From Deltaproteobacteria bacterium (GTDB taxonomy: Bacteria; Desulfobacterota; Desulfobacteria; Desulfobacterales; ETH-SRB1), in NCBI GenBank assembly GCA_003647525.1, contig QMMZ01000141.1:1-6055 (forward strand): a DNA stretch of 6,055 bases. The letters are read 5' to 3'. Of the stretch, positions 5,236 to 6,055 are shown in pieces; the stretch's first letter is position 1; each line of letters starts with the position of its first letter. The notes below the pieces were generated by a model, which was given only the letters and a program-made list of their open reading frames with translations, searched no databases and was not told the origin of the DNA. A program made the position numbers and the translations under genes.

Positions 5236-5709
5236 ATGCTTACTGAACTTGAAAAAAAGATAATTTCATTAATACAGGGAGATATTGCCATTACGCAGCG
5301 CCCATATCTTGAAATTGCAGAAAAGCTGGGGATTCCCGAAGAAGCCCTTCTGGATACTTTACAAGATCTTTGCAAAAGAGGCGTAATGAGACGTTTTGGC
5401 GTAACAATCCGGCACCAGAAGTCAGGCTTTAAAGCTAACGCAATGACTGCGTGGAAGGTTGATGAAGACCGCATTGATGAGGTGGGTGAAAAGATGGCTT
5501 CTTTTAAAGAAGTCTCACATTGTTACAGACGTAATCCATCTGATGAATGGCCTTATAATTTATATACCATGATTCATGCCATGGATGAAGAATCATGTCG
5601 TGAAACAGCCCGTAAAATGTCTGAAGCAGCTTCCGTGGATACATACAAGCTTCTTTTCAGCCGCAGGGAATTGAAGAAAACATCAATGAAATACTTCCCA
5701 ACATCCTGA
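5236..5709 (+). CDS. ahbB: Siroheme decarboxylase beta subunit (AhbB-type, Lrp/AsnC-like fold)
   Basis: This 157-residue protein has an N-terminal winged-helix (about 1-55: LTELEKKIISLIQGD, PYLEIAEKLGI) and an AsnC/RAM-like alpha-beta domain (about 64-150). The block RRFGVTIRHQKSGFKANAMTAW (52-73), SHCYRR (94-99), WPYNLYTMIHA (105-115) and LFSRRELKKTSMKYF are typical of AhbB rather than AhbA. AhbA and AhbB together decarboxylate siroheme to 12,18-didecarboxysiroheme in the alternative heme pathway of sulfate reducers and archaea; NirD/L/G/H are the heme d1 homologues. H60 and H95 are candidate porphyrin-contacting residues. The start is fixed: a TGA lies in frame at 5203-5205, no other start codon follows it, and the N-terminus matches the family. 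No Shine-Dalgarno sequence is present. No ahbA is visible in this window. The downstream neighbour is a radical SAM gene 167 bp away. Confidence 0.88.
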   Translation: MLTELEKKIISLIQGDIAITQRPYLEIAEKLGIPEEALLDTLQDLCKRGVMRRFGVTIRHQKSGFKANAMTAWKVDEDRIDEVGEKMASFKEVSHCYRRNPSDEWPYNLYTMIHAMDEESCRETARKMSEAASVDTYKLLFSRRELKKTSMKYFPTS

Positions 5710-5720
5710 GGATTTATAAG

Positions 5721-5757
5721 TGCCTAAAGTGAGCTAAAGTGCCTAAAATGCCTAAAG
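5721..5757. repeat. Tandem repeat of a TGCCTAAAG unit downstream of ahbB
   Basis: Four consecutive units occur: TGCCTAAAG, TGAGCTAAAG, TGCCTAAAA and TGCCTAAAG, of 9, 10, 9 and 9 bp. The array starts 11 bp after the ahbB stop codon. It has no dyad symmetry or T tract, so it is not a terminator. It probably arose by slippage or as part of a dispersed intergenic repeat. Confidence 0.65.
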
Positions 5758-5852
5758 TTAAGGAATTCTGCCATTTATATGGGTTTCTTTAAGCCCTCAA
5801 CTTTCCGGCAAGAGAGCGATTGCAAATCCTTGAACACATCATCATACGTAAT

Positions 5853-5868
5853 CGTATTTAAGAATACG
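5853..5868. repeat. Hairpin just upstream of the radical SAM start
   Basis: CGTATT (5853-5858) and AATACG (5863-5868) form a perfect six-pair stem with a four-base loop, ending 8 bp before the GTG. Related ATACG strings recur at 5844-5848 and 5882-5886. It could be an operator or a translation-controlling hairpin, or chance. Confidence 0.35.
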
Positions 5869-5876
5869 TGTACTAA

Positions 5877-6055
5877 GTGAAATACGATACTCCAAATATT
5901 CTTCTGGTAAATCCCTGGATTCATGATTTTGCGGCATACGATTTCTGGGCTAAACCTCTTGGGCTTCTCAGCCTTGCATCAATACTCAGGCAGCATGGTT
6001 TTTCAATAACATACATAGACTGCCTTGATCGATTTCATCCAAAAGCACCTCACAT
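5877..6055 (+). CDS. Cobalamin-binding-type radical SAM protein, 5' end only
   Basis: Fifty-nine codons are visible before the window ends. A TAA sits directly upstream in frame (5874-5876), so the gene cannot start before GTG at 5877. The product begins with a Rossmann-like strand PNILLVNPW, followed by DFAAYDFWAKPLGLLSLASILRQHGFSITYIDCLDRF. That P-(x)-G-L-L-x-L-A-x-x-L-(R/K)-x-x-G pattern is typical of the N-terminal B12-binding domain of class B radical SAM enzymes. The CxxxCxxC cluster motif would lie beyond the window edge and cannot be checked. There is no clear ribosome site. Co-transcription with ahbB is possible. It is unlike AhbC or AhbD, which do not carry a B12-binding domain, so its reaction is not assigned. 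Confidence 0.72.
   Translation, partial: MKYDTPNILLVNPWIHDFAAYDFWAKPLGLLSLASILRQHGFSITYIDCLDRFHPKAPH

Noticed and set aside
5229..5474. 81-codon minus-strand frame
   Set aside because: It is antisense to the well-supported ahbB.

Overview
The window looks like chromosomal DNA from an anaerobic, probably sulfate-reducing deltaproteobacterium (Desulfobacterota, Desulfobacterales-like). This is inferred from the gene families, not from any database match. The markers are a siroheme decarboxylase of the alternative heme pathway (AhbB type), a CooC-type nickel-chaperone ATPase, a small two-cluster ferredoxin beside a DUF89 protein, a dinitrogenase-cofactor (NifX-like) domain fused to a metal transporter, and a cobalamin-binding radical SAM start. 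Base composition is moderate to AT-rich, and the intergenic DNA carries several short repeat families.

Layout. On the minus strand at the left edge (18-1112) is a membrane-anchored or exported six-bladed NHL beta-propeller with its own AT-rich promoter. Also on the minus strand (4623 down to 1265) is a compact four-gene unit, in transcription order: DUF89 metal-dependent phosphatase-like protein, 2x[4Fe-4S] ferredoxin, cation diffusion facilitator fused to a NifX-like domain, and CooC-like ATPase. The gaps are 14, 15 and 39 bp, and a good sigma70-type promoter sits at 4700-4728. The region 4624-5235 holds no intact gene. It contains a heptamer tandem repeat just upstream of that promoter, a decayed minus-strand coding fragment resembling the N-terminus of an IS1595-type transposase, and a 144-bp MITE-like element (5047-5190) with terminal inverted repeats and an exact 7-bp target duplication. 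On the plus strand, ahbB (5236-5709) is followed by a short repeat tract and by the 5' end of a cobalamin-binding-type radical SAM gene that runs off the window.

How the genes may work together. The four-gene unit reads as a metal-handling and metallocofactor module. It combines a Fe/Zn-type membrane transporter with a cofactor-binding cytoplasmic domain, an electron-transfer ferredoxin, a nickel-insertion-type ATPase and a metal-dependent DUF89 enzyme. The right-hand genes belong to tetrapyrrole/heme biosynthesis and an unidentified radical SAM reaction. The co-transcription and the shared function of the four-gene unit are inferences from spacing and domain content. No CRISPR array, tRNA or rRNA gene was recognised.
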